Shown here piece after piece: positions 1 through 11,800 of a stretch of DNA of 64,000 nucleotides. The position numbers and the translations under genes are program-made. Position 1 is the first letter of the stretch. Every line of letters starts with the position of its first letter. The notes under the pieces are model-generated. The model was not told where the DNA came from, did not search any database, and saw nothing but the letters and a program-made list of their open reading frames with translations. Where the stretch lies: contig JAQGEQ010000379.1 of NCBI GenBank assembly GCA_034620365.1, positions 310,001 through 374,000 on the forward strand, read 5' to 3'. Source of the stretch: Pegea sp. RAD2-039 (taxonomy: Eukaryota > Chordata > Thaliacea > Salpida > Salpidae).

Positions 1-1084
1 TTATTAAAATGAAACTAAAGTCTTGTGTTTGTGGGTAATCAGAAAGATTTTAGAGTTGTTTCAATTTATTCGGAAATTTTTCTATGAAGTTATGACTTTT
101 ATCAAATTTAAACAAAGAGATGTTTTCAAAAAATTTCAAGTTATTTGTTTTTATTTTACTTAAAATGTTGAGTAATTTACCAGATAGCAAAGTTTGAAAG
201 TCAACTTTCATTCCACATTATTAATTCCAAGCTACTAATATATATAATTTTAGCCAAGTTTCTTGATTATAATAACAAATTGTTTTATTTCGAAAAAAAT
301 TAAAAATCTTTTTACTTTTCCGGGTTTAAAAAGTTTTATTTTATCAAAAATTAGTAAGCACTCAACAAAAATCAAAACTAAAAATAAGATATTATTAAAA
401 TGTTGAAAAAAGGTATTTTTATACTAAAAATTCTTTTTTAACGTTAAAAATGAAAAATACTTACGTTATTAACAAATATTTGAAAATTTCCAAAAATCTT
501 TTTCAACTTTATTTAAAAATATATTTTTCAATTGTAACTGATCAGTCAAATTTGTTTTTTTAATATTTTAACATTGACTCCGACGTAAAATTATCGAACA
601 AAAAACATTTTAGATTGATAATTAGACAATTAGATAATTACCGGTATATAAATATATTACAATCTTAAATAAAAAGAAAACTTTTAAATTTTAGTTTTGA
701 AGACTTGAACTGTTACTTTAGAAAATGACGAAACAAAAAAATTTTATCAGCAAAAAAGATTTGATTGGTGACACAGAAGTTTTTAAACTGATATTTTATC
801 AATTGTCAAAATCCATTTTTAAATGCTGAGGGATACAATATAAGAGTACTTTGGTGTACTTTCAACTTAACATGCAACCGACTTAACTAATAATAATAAT
901 TATTTATTTTAATAATTAACAAATAATTTACTTGAATATTGAATTGATGATCATAACTAAAACTTATTTGTTATTATCAAAATATTTCTGTTTAAATTAA
1001 AAATATTCACGAAGACTTCAATATTAATTTATCGTTTTCAAGGATTTTTATTGTAAACATTCTTACTAATCTTATGTTAAAATT
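1..1084 (+). repeat. HOR satellite block: tail of M7, then M8
   Basis: The window opens inside an M7 module (G-rich box 2 at about 24-40, TTTGTGGGTAATCAG). The loop-free palindrome ACTGATCAGT follows near 538. The M8 hairpin at 786-804 reads AACTGAT-ATTTT-ATCAATT, with one mismatch in the stem. M8 is recognised by 'ctgagggatacaatataag' and by a stretch ending 'catgcaaccgacttaac'; it lacks box 2. No ORF of gene quality is present. Confidence 0.85.
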
Positions 1085-3602
1085 AACTGATATATAATCA
1101 GTTGTTCAAAATATCGGGAAGAAAACTGAAGTATGTTTAGCTTTCATTGTTTTCGCACTGTACTCGTTTAATAAAAAGTAATTATTATCTTATATTTGTG
1201 GGTAACTAAATTTTTTAGTCAGAGAAATTAACAGTCATTAAAAAGTTGTTTCAAAAAATAATGAATTTTCAAAAATATCGAGAAAGCGACGTCATAGAAC
1301 ATTCCAGGTTGTCAAGTAATTGTAAATTAGGATAAATTTTCAAAGGATAATAACTGTTGAGTCTTAATTATGATCAAATTATAGAAATAGATTTTAGCTT
1401 TCAGTCTACAAAAAAAGTTTGGTTTGTCATTATGATGTTTGCTAAACTAATATTTCATCAGTTGTCAAAATCACTTGATAACCCTACCAGATAAAATGAA
1501 ATCCAATATTCATTTGTTTAATCTGTTATTAAAATGAAAGTAAGGTATTGCGTTTGTAGGTAACAAAAACAATTCAGATTAGTTTCATTGTCTTTAGAAA
1601 TTGCTCTACAAAATATGATTCTTTTTAAAACTTTAAGCAAAAAGCTTCCTAAAAGATGTTAAGGTTTCAACTAAAATTAAGCAACAGTAAATGTTTACAA
1701 GTAAAAGATATTAAATCTTGATAAAGTAAAAAAATAGGTTACTTTAATCTAATGGGTTAATAAATATATTCAGTTTACTAGTTAGTAAAGTTTGAAAATC
1801 AACTTTTATTTCACAATTTTAATTCCAAGTTACTAAATTAGAAAAATGTTTGACAAGTTTCCTATTTTTCAAAAGCACAATTTTTCACATGATAAAATTA
1901 AAAGTTGTTCTGATACTTCATAAACTAAATTTTTTTATTTCAGTTAAAATTAGCAGAATGTTAAAAAAAAATGAAAACCATAAGATCAAATATTATTAGA
2001 ATCTTGAAAAAAATGTTTATATTTTAAGTTCATTTTTAACTTCAAAAATGAAAATTATTTATGTTATTAATAAATATTCGAAATTTTCAAAAATACTTTT
2101 CAACCTCAGTTAAAAATATATTTTTAAATTCTAACTGATCAGTCAAAAATATTGTTTAATAATTTTTATGTTGACTCCGAAGTAAACCTATGTAGCAAAA
2201 AATGTTAATTAATAATTATAAAATTAGTTATTTACCTGTATACAAATACATTACCATCCTAAATCAAAACAAAAACATGTAATTTTATTTTTGAAGACTT
2301 GGATTTTTACTTTAAAACATACGAAAGTAAATAACTTTATCAGCAAAACAAGTTTGATTTATGACAAGGAGTTTTTTAAGCTGATATTTCACCAGCTGCC
2401 AAAATATTTTGTAGAATTTGAAAGAAAGGAATATGATCCACATTCTTTTTAGTGTACTCTAAACTTAACATGTAACCAGTATCTAGCGTTTGTGGGTAAT
2501 TTAAACATGTTTGAAAATCATTTGACTTTTAATCTTATTTAACAAAACACTAAAGTTTAAATTCTGTAAAAACTATCCATTTTTCTGAATGACATCTATC
2601 TTATATTATCTCTTTATGAACTTTATTATAATTGTCCTTATTAGTATTATGATTTGTAGGACTGATATATAAACAGTTGCCAAATATTTTCCAGAAACAA
2701 ATATAGTATGCTGTTTCTACCAAGCTCCAGTCTACTCTTTTAATAACAAGTAACTAACATATGGAATTTGTTGATAAATTTGTTTAGACTAGTTTCACTG
2801 TCATTGAAAATTTGTCTAAAAATATATGACTTTTAAAAAAGCAAAACCACATGAAAAAAACTTTCAAAGTAATTGGCTTTTAAAATGAGATATAACAGGC
2901 GAAAGGCTGCTAGGTTTGACGACGCCAATAAATGCAGGTTATTTTCATTTAATGATTAACTATAAACAATAAAAGTATCAGTTGGCAAACTTAAAAGATA
3001 ATTTTCATTGAACAATTTTAATTTACTACATTTATGGCATCAATAATCAAGTATCAGTTGGCAAACTATCTTTGATAATTTGTTTCACAAAACGATGACA
3101 TTTAAAAAACTCTAAAGATAACGATTTAATAAAGCTTGAGTTGTCCAGTTTGCCAAGTAATTGTAAATTAGGGAATAATTTAGAAGGTGAAAGCGATTGA
3201 GTCTTATCTATATCAAATCACGTTGTTTTGAATAAAGAGTTTTTGTTAACAATTAATTTACCAGTTAGCAAACTTAAACGATATCTTTCACTAGAGGTTA
3301 TTCATTCCAAATTATTACATTTATAACATCTTAGTCAAGTTGTTTGTTTGTTGACCCACAAAATATTTTAGTTTGAAAAAAGTAGAAGTTAGATTTTTGT
3401 TACTTTTAGTTGAACTTTTTGTATTAAAATTAGAAAAAGTTCCTTTTAAAAGAAAAATCATAAAATTACATTTTTCATCTCATGTTTGAGATTAAAGATT
3501 ATATCTCAGTTGATGGAAAAAACTTTAAATTTTAATTTTACAACTAGTATTTAGCTTTCATTAAAAATTTGATTTAAAATCAAAATTCAGACAAAATTCA
3601 AG
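1085..3602 (+). repeat. HOR satellite block: M1(deleted)-M2-M4-M5b-M9-part M3
   Basis: Hairpins lie at 1085-1103 (M1), 1445-1463 (M2), 2379-2397 (M4) and 2660-2678 (M5b). M1 is cut short: after 'aattatgatcaaa' near 1380 it runs directly into the end of the module before M2, and the same breakpoint recurs near 27772. The string 'aagtatcagttggcaaac' occurs twice, about 75 bp apart (near 2974 and 3049), marking a junction into M9. The block ends in a partial M3 lead-in that is interrupted by the retroelement fragment. There are no genes. Confidence 0.8.
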
Positions 3603-4007
3603 GTTCAGGCAAAATTTACGAGATTGGTTTGCAGGAAACTTAATATCAAATACGAGAGTTATAAGCATCGTCTCAGCTTCTTCAATCTAGATACTTTGGA
3701 AATCCGAAGAATTAAATACGACCTTATTCTGATTTTTAAAATTATTCACAACCTAATTGATCTTCAGTTTGATGACTGTTTCTCCATTAGTCCCTCCCTC
3801 AAGTTATATCGACTTAGAAGACATAAACTACATCTTAATAAGCCCACTCCACCAGCTACATTAACCAGATTAAGTTTTTTCTCATACCGCACAATCAGTA
3901 CATGGAACAATCTGCCATCAGACATTGTCATGTCAAAATCACTTGTGCTGTTCAAGAAAAAGCTGAATTGTTATAATATCGCCAACATTGCCATTTTTAA
4001 ACTGTGA
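3603..4007 (+). pseudogene. C-terminal remnant of reverse transcriptase ORF
   Basis: This open stretch corresponds to the last about 135 residues of the 950-residue protein at 52633-55485, from the VCRKLNIKY segment to the stop. It ends in the same stop codon context. I count about 13 base differences over about 405 bp, roughly 97% identity by eye. Some change residues (for example G to E in KYGSY, and S to F in AISKL). There is no upstream ATG, endonuclease or RT catalytic core, so it cannot make a working enzyme. The frame is still open, which suggests a young copy and not selection. Confidence 0.88.
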
Positions 4008-4114
4008 ATTTTTCTCTTTTACAATACTATGATTCTGTGCAATTCTTCATTGTCATATGCTTTTTCGTTTACACGTCAAATAGATCTAATTTGTGAGAAT
4101 GTGTGTTAGCGAGA

Positions 4115-4133
4115 GGTGCTCTCTTTAGGCACC
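4115..4133 (+). other. 3' stem-loop of the retroelement fragment
   Basis: GGTGC (4115-4119) pairs with GCACC (4129-4133) around a 9-base loop, about 20 bp before the A/T tail. The same stem is present in the large copy, where the loop differs. By analogy with CR1/L2-type elements, a 3' stem-loop can be the site the reverse transcriptase recognises; that role is inferred here. Confidence 0.6.
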
Positions 4134-4150
4134 GTCCTTCACATTTATTG

Positions 4151-4170
4151 TAATAAACAAATAAATAAAT
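4151..4170 (+). repeat. AAAT-type 3' tail of the retroelement fragment
   Basis: A short tail of TAATAAACAAATAAATAAAT ends the fragment; one unit is changed to AAAC. The satellite resumes at once with 'attcaagaag'. Confidence 0.8.
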
Positions 4171-7100
4171 ATTCAAGAAGACCTCAATGTTAATTTATCT
4201 TTTTCAAGGATTTTTATTGTAAACATTCTTACTAATCTTATGCTAAAATTAACTGATATATAATCAGTTGTTCAAAATATCGGAAAGAAAACAGGGATGT
4301 GTCTAGAATCCTTTATATTCGCACTGTACTCGTTTAATATAAGGAATTTGTTATCTCGTATTTGTGGGCAACCAAATTTTTATCAGATAAAAATAACTGT
4401 CTTCAAAATCTGTTTCTAAAATGATAACTTTTGAAAAACTCTAAACAAAACGACGTCATAAATTATTTAAGGTGGTCTAGTAATTGTAATTAAGGGAACA
4501 TTTTACAGGATAAACGCTGTTGAGTCTTAATTATAATCAAAGTAGATTAGATTGATCTAAAGAGTTTTTATAAACAAGTACTAGTTGGAAAACTTAAATG
4601 ATAACTTTCATTGATTATTGTTAATTGAAAATTTCTGCATTCATAAAATATCAGCCAAATTTATTGTTTGTTGATTAAGATCTTATTTCGATAAAATTAC
4701 AAATTAACTTTTTGTGTCTTTCTATATTAACCTATTTTATATAATTTAGAAAAATCACTTTTTAAGAAAAATTATAAAAAAATATTTTTAATCTTTTTTT
4801 ATATTTAAAGTTTTATTATAAGTTGATTGGAAAATTTAAATGCTAATAAAATTTACAAAAATTATAAAAATGAGTATTTAGCTTTCAATAAAAATATCAT
4901 TTATATTAAACTTTACGAAACAAGTTTGATTTGTCATTATGAACTTTATTAAACTGATATTTCATCAGTTACAAAAATTACTAGTGATTTAAAGGAGCTT
5001 TTCCATGTTTTAATTCGAAGATTAATTTAGTATTAAAATGAAACTAAAGTCTTTCGTTTGTGGGTTATCAGAAAATATTTAGAGTAGTTTCACTGTTATC
5101 GGAATTTTTCCTAAAAAGTTTTGACTTTTAACAAATTTGAAAAAAAGATGTTTTCAAAAATTCAAGTTATTTATTTAAATTTTCTAAAAACTTTTATTAA
5201 TTTACCAGTTAGCAACGTTTGAAATTTAAATTTCATTGTACGTTATCAATTCCAAATTTCTATAATAATAAAATAATAATGCCAAGATTATTGTTTTTCA
5301 ATAATAAAATATTTTAGTTTAATAAAATTAAAAAATATTTTGATACTTCTCAAATTAAACTGTTTTTCTTCAGTTAAAATTAGTAAACGCTTAAAAAAAA
5401 TTAAACCAAAAGATAAAATAATATTATAACGTTGAAGAAGATTTGTTTATAATAAAAGTTCATTTTTAATTTCGAAAAAAAAATTATTTACGTTATTAAT
5501 AAATATTTAAATTTTTTCAAAAATACTTTTCAATTTCATTTAAAAATATCTTTATCAACTGTAACTGATCAGTCAAACTTAGTTTTAAGTCTTTTAAGAT
5601 TAACTCCGAAGTAAATTTATCAAACAAATAAAATTTTAGATGAATAATTAGAGAATTATATATTGACCTATATATAAATACATTACAATTTTAAATCAAA
5701 ACAAAAACTTTTAATTTTGTTTTTGAATACTTGGATTGTTACTTTAAAGCATACGAGAGTAAATAACTTTATCAGACAAACAAGTTTGATTTATGAAAAA
5801 GAGTTTTTTAAACTGGTATTTCACCAGCTGTCAAAATATTTTTTTGAAAAAGATGATAAGGAATATGATTCACATTCTTTTTAGTGTACTCTAAACTTAA
5901 GATGCCACCAGTATCTAGCGTTTGTGGGTAATTTAAACAATTTTGAGAAGAAAATAGACGCTTGGTATCTTATTAACCAAAAATTAAATGTTAAATTCTG
6001 AAGTAATTTTCAATTTTCTTGAATGATCTCTTTGTTAATTTATCCTTTTAGATTTTAATTAAAGTGATGTTGATTAATACTATGATATGTAAGACTAATA
6101 AATAACGGGTAGCACCAAATGGTTTCAAGAAAAAGATAGCATTATGTTGTTTCTACTATTTTTTGCAGTGTACTACATTAATATCAAGTAACTAACTCTT
6201 GAGTTTGTTGGTAAATTTGTTTAGACTAGTTTCACTATCATTGAAAAGTTGTCTCAAAAAATATGACTTTTAAATGAGCAAAACTACATAACAAAAACTT
6301 TAAGTAAGTAATTTTTTTACAATGAGATATAGCAGTCTAAAAGCTATTAGCTTTGACAACGCCAATAAATGCAGGTTAGTTTCATTTAATGATTAACTAT
6401 AAACAATTAAAGTATCAGTTGGCAAACTTAAAAGATAATTTTCATTAAACAATTTTAAATTCATGATAATTTTTATTGTAAACATTCTTACTAATCTTAT
6501 GTTAAAATTAACTGATATATAATCAGTTGTTCAAAATATCGGAAAGAAAACAGGGATGTGTCTAGAATCCTTTATATTCGCACTGTACTCGTTTAATATA
6601 AGGAATTTGTTATCTCGTAGTTGTGGGCAACCAAATTTTTATCAGATAAAAATAACTGTCTTCAAAATCTGTTTCTAAAATGATAACTTTTGAAAAACTC
6701 TAAACAAAACGACGTCATAAATTATTTAAGGTGGTCTAGTAATTGTAAATAAGGAAACATTTTACAAGATAAACGCTGTTGAGTCTTAATTATAATCAAA
6801 TTAGATAGTTTGATCTAAAGAGATTTTATAAACAAGTACTAGTTGGAAAACTTAAATGATAACTTTCATTGATTATTGTTAATTGAATATTTCTGCATCA
6901 TACATTTTAGCTTTCAGTCTACAAAAAAAGTTTGGTTTGTCATTATGATTTTTACTAAACTAATATTTCATCAGTTGTCAAAATTGATTGATAACCCTAC
7001 CAGATAAAATAAAATCCAACATTCATTTGTTTAATCTATTATTAAAATGAAAGTAAAGTCTTGCGTTTGTAGGTAACAAAAAATTCAGATTAGTTTCACT

Positions 7101-8808
7101 GTCTTTAGAAATTGAACTACAAAATATGATTCTTTTTAAAACTTTAAGCAAAAAGCCTCCTTAATAAATGCTAAAGTTTCAACTAAAATTAAGCAACAGT
7201 AAGTGTTTACAAGTAAATGCTGTTCAATTATGATAAAGTTAAAAATAGGTTACTTTGATCTAATGGGTTAATAAATATATTCAATTTACTAGTTAGCAAA
7301 GTTTGAAAATCAACTTTTATTTCACAATTTTAATTCCAAGTTACTAAATTAGAAAAGTATTTGACAAGTTTCTTGTTTTTCAAAAGCACAATTTTTCACA
7401 GGATAAAATTAAAAGTTGTTTTGATACTTCATAAACAAAATTGTTTTATTTCAGTTAAAATTAGCAGAATGTTAAAAAAAATCAAAACCATAAGATAAAA
7501 TATTATTAGAATCTTGAAAAAATGTTTATATTTTAAGTTCATTTTTAACTTCAAAAATGAAATGATTTACGTTATTAATAAATATTTGAAATTTTTAAAA
7601 AACCTTTTCAACTTCATTTAAAAATATATTTTTAAATTCTTAATAACTTATCAGTCAAAATGATTTTGTAATCATTTTAACGTTGACTCCGAAGTAAACC
7701 TATATAGCAAAAAAATACTGAATTAATCATTAGAGAATTAGTTATTTACCTGTATACAAATACATTACCATCCTAAATCAAAACAAAAACTTTTAATTTT
7801 GTTTTTGAAGACTTGGATTGTTACTTTAAAACATACGAAAGTAAATAACTTTATCAGCCAAACAAGTTTGATTTATGACAAAGAGTTTTCTAAACTGGTA
7901 TTTCACCAGCTGTCAAAATATTTTCTAGAATTCATAGGGAAGGATTATGATCCACATTCCTTTTAGTATACTCTAACATTAACATGTCACCAGTATCTAG
8001 CGTTTGTGGGTAATTTAAACATTTTTTAGAAGAAAATAGACGCTTTGTATCTTAATTAACCAAAAATTAAATGTTAAATTCTGTATAAATTTTCAATTTT
8101 CTTGAATGATCTTTTTGTTAATTTATCCTTTTAAGTTTTAATTAAAGCGATGTTGATTAATACTATGATAAGTAAGACTAATAAATAATGTGTAGCGCCA
8201 AATAGTTTTGAGAGAATGATAGTATTATGTTGTTTCCACTATTTTTTGCAGTGTATTAGTTTAATATCAAGTAACTAACTCTTGAGTTTGTTGGTAAATT
8301 TGTTTAAACTACTTTCACTATCATTGAAAAGTTGTCTAAAAAAATACGACTTTTAAATGAGCAAAACCACATGACAAAAACTTTAAGTATGTAATTTTTT
8401 TACAATGAGATATAACAGGCTAAAAGCTATTAGGTTATGACGACGCCAATAAATTCAGGTTAGTTTCATTTAATGATCAACTTTAAACAATTAAATCATC
8501 AGCTGGCAAACTTAAAAGATAACTTTTATTGAACAATTTTAAATTTAAAATAATACATTTAGAAATATTATAGTATTTGTAAGTTTTTGCAGTTTAGTTT
8601 ATAGCTAAAATAATATTTATTAATTATTTCATCTAAAAATCAACAAATAAAACACATGAATTATTACTTTACAAGCATTAATAAAACTTATTTGTTATTT
8701 TCAAATTATTTCTGTTTAAATTAACATTATTCAAGAAGACCTCAATGTTAATTTATCTTTTTCAAGAATTTTTATTGTAAACATTTTTACTAATCTTATG
8801 TCAAAATT
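4171..8808 (+). repeat. Scrambled HOR block: M6-M7/M3-M4-M5-M6(deleted)-M2-M4-M5
   Basis: Hairpins: M6 4251-4269, M7 4952-4970, M4 5811-5829, M6 6510-6528, M2 6958-6976, M4 7893-7911. After the M7 hairpin the body switches to M3-type sequence, so this is a hybrid module. The two M6 copies share private variants such as 'tctagaatcctttatattc', so they look like a local duplication 2259 bp apart. The second M6 has lost about 220 bp of lead-in near 6474 and jumps into the M2 lead-in near 6900. No gene is visible. Confidence 0.8.
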
Positions 8809-11800
8809 AACTGATATATAATCAGTTGTCCAAAATATCGGGAAGAAAACTGAAGTATGTTTAGCTTTCACAGTATTCGCATTGTACTCGTTTAATAAAA
8901 AGTAATTTTCATCTTGCGTTTGTGGGTAACTAATTTTTATGTCAGAGAAATTAACAGTCATTAAAAAGTTGTTTCAAAAAATGATGACTTTTCAAAAATA
9001 TAAAGAAAGCGACGTCATAGAACATTCCAGGTTGTCAAGTAAATGTAAATTAGGATAAATTTTTACAGGATAATAGCTGTTGAGTCTTAATTACGATCAA
9101 ATCACGTTATTTTGATATAGAGAGTTTTTATAAACAAGTACTAGTTGACAAATTATAAGATAACTTTCATTGATTATTCTTAATTCAAAATTTCTGCATT
9201 CATAAAATATCAGCCAAATTTTTTGTTTGTTCACTAACTAAATATTTTATTATGATAAGAAATAAAAGTAAAAATTTGTTGATTTAAAAATTAACTTATT
9301 ACAATTAAATAGAAAAAGTTTCTATTTAAAGAAAAAATCATAAAATTAGATTTTCGATCGTTTGTTTAAGGATTAAGTTTGTTTTTAGTTTCATGAAATT
9401 TCATAAAAACTTTCGTAAATGTTGGAAAAATTATAGAAATAGATTTTAGCTTTCAGTCTACAAAAAAAGTTTGCTTTGTCATTATGATGTTTGCTAAACT
9501 AAATTTTCATCAGTTGTCCAAATTGCTCGATAACCCTACAAGATAAAATGAAATTCAACATTCATTTGTTTATTCTGTTATTAAAATGAAAGTAAAGTCT
9601 TACGTTTTTAGGTACCAAAAATAATTCGGATTAGTTTTACTGTCTTTAGAAATTGAACTACAAAATATGATTCTGTTTAAAACTTTAAGCAAAAAGCCTC
9701 CTTAATAAATGATAAGGTTTGAACTAAAATTAAGCAACAGTAAATGTTTGCAAGTAAATGCTGTTAAATCATGATAAAGTTACAAAATAGGTTACTTTAA
9801 TCTAATAAGTTAATAAATATATTCAATTTACTAGTATTTGCTAGTTTTATTAATTTGCTAGTTTTATTGTATTAAAATTAGAAAAGGCTCGTTCAAAAGA
9901 AAAGTCATAAAAAAAATGTTATCTCTTGTTAAGATTAAAGATTTTTTCTAAGTTTATGAAAAATTTTAAATTCTAATAAACTTCAGAAAATTTACAAAAA
10001 TAGTTTTTAGCTTTTAGCAAAAATATCGTTTATAATCGTTTATAATAAAGTTTACGAAACAAGTTTGGTTCATCATTATGACTTTTGTTAAACTGATGTT
10101 TCATCAGTTTTCAAATTTGTACTAGGGAACTAAAGGAGCTTTACCCGTTTATAATCGAAGTTTAATCTAGTATTAAAATGAAACTAAAGTCTTGCGTTTG
10201 TGGGTAATCAGAAAAATTTTAGAGTAGTTTCACTGTTATCGGAAATTATTCTAAAAAGTTTTGACTTTGATGAAATTTAAACAAAGAGATGTCTTCACAA
10301 AATTCAAGTCATTTATTTAAAATTCCTAACAACTTTAATTGATTTACCAGTTAGCAAAGTTTGAAATTAAAGCTTCTAAAATAATAAAAATATAATGCCA
10401 AGATTATTGTTTTTCAATAACAAAATATTTTAGTTTAATAAAATTAAAAAATATTTTGATACTTCTCAAATTAAACTGTTTTTCTGTAGTTAAATTTAGT
10501 AAGCGCTTAAAAAATTAAACCAAAATATAAAATAATATTATAACGTTGAAGAAGATTTGTTTATAATAAAAGTTCATTTTTAATTTCGAAAATAAAATTA
10601 TTTACGTTATTAATAAATTTTTTAAATATTCAAAAATACTTTTCAATTTCATTTAAAAATATCTTTTTCAACTGTAACTGATCAGTCAAACTTAGTTTTA
10701 AGTCTTTTAAGATTAACTCCGAAGTAAATTTATGAAACAAATAAAATTTTAGATGAATAATTAGAGAATTATATATTGACCTGTATATAAATAAATTACA
10801 ATTTTAAATCAAAACAAAAACTTTTAATTTTGTTTTTGAAGACTTGGAATGTTACTTTAAAGCATACGAAAGTAAATAACTTTATCAGCCAAACAAGTTT
10901 GATTTATGACAAGGAGTTTTTTTAACTGGTATTTCACCAGCTGTCAAAATATTTTTTTGAAAGAGAAGATAAGGATTATGATCCACATTCCTTTTAGTGT
11001 ACTCTAAATTTAACATGCCACCAGTATCTAGCGTTTGTGGGTAATTTAAACATCTTTGAGAAGAAAATAAACGCTTTGTATCTTAATTAACCAAAAACTA
11101 AATATTAAATTCTGTATTAATTTTCAATTTTCTTGAATGATCTCTTTGTTAATTTATCCTTTTAAGTTTTAATTAAAGCGATGTTGATTAATACTATGAT
11201 AAGTAAGACTAATAAATAAGGCGTAGCGCCAAATAGTTTCGAAAAAAAGATAGCATTATGTTGTTTCTACTATTGTTTGCAGTGTAATACTTTAATATCA
11301 AGTAACTAACTCTTGATTTTGTTGGTAAATTTGTTTAGACTAGTTTCACTATCATTGAAAAGTTTTCTTAAAAAATATGACTTTTAAATGAGCAAACCCA
11401 AATGACAAAAACTTTTAAAGTAATTTTTTTTTAAATGAGATATAGCAGGCTAAAAGCTGTAAGGTTATGACGACGCCAATAAATGCAGGTTAGTTTCATT
11501 TAGTGATTAACTTTAAACAATTAAAGTATCAGCTGGCAAACTTAAAAGATAATTTTCATTGAACAATTTTAAATTCAAAATAATACATTTAGAAATATTA
11601 AAGTATTTGTAAGTATTTGCAGTTTAGTTTATAGGTAAAATAATATTTATTGACTACTTCATCTAAAAATCAACAAATAAAACACATGAATTATTACTCT
11701 ACAAGTATAACTAAAACTTATTTGCTATTATAATAATAATTCTGTTTAAATTAACTCAATGTTAATTCAAAATTTCTGCATTCATAAAATATCAGCCAAA

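Larger units (their letters stand above)
3603..4170 (+). mobile_element. 5'-truncated CR1/L2-like non-LTR retrotransposon copy
   Basis: From about 3603 the sequence matches the 3' end of the large element at 52618-55648 nearly base for base, covering the last about 135 codons, the 3' UTR, the stem-loop and the AAAT-type tail. It is one of only two non-satellite stretches in the window. The left flank belongs to an M9/M3 module and the right flank to the lead-in of M6, so the flanks are not the two halves of one module. I see no target-site duplication. The array was therefore rearranged after, or during, insertion. The 5' edge could be up to about 20 bp further left. Confidence 0.9.

Noticed and set aside
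2700-2720. Nematode piRNA upstream motif (CTGTTTCA-like), seen as 'ctgtttctacc' and 'ctgtttctaaaatg'
   Set aside because: The last base differs in all the conserved copies I saw, the strings are fixed parts of the modules, and nothing shows a small RNA start at the expected distance.
3350-3365. Inverted box 2 from 'ttgacccacaaaatatt' (reverse complement contains TTGTGGGTCAA)
   Set aside because: It sits at the position of the decayed box-2 relic ('tttgttgactaactaa') in M9/M3 on the same strand, and the flanks are in direct orientation. There is no real inversion.
8731-8961. Minus-strand ORF family of 69-90 codons beginning MTVNF (8731-8961, 14050-14322, 27424-27633, 39186-39416, 55676-55906)
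   Set aside because: These lie in the M1 module and recur only because the module does. Other M1 copies (1085, 13250, 16202, 20509, 31391, 43524, 48373, 60605) break the frame, the C-termini differ freely, and differences include many residue changes. They are not treated as genes.
10091-10109. Hammerhead ribozyme, from CTGATG in the hairpins
   Set aside because: The conserved CUGANGA and GAAA core strands do not occur in the required arrangement around helix II; the CTGATG is simply the left arm of the inverted repeat.
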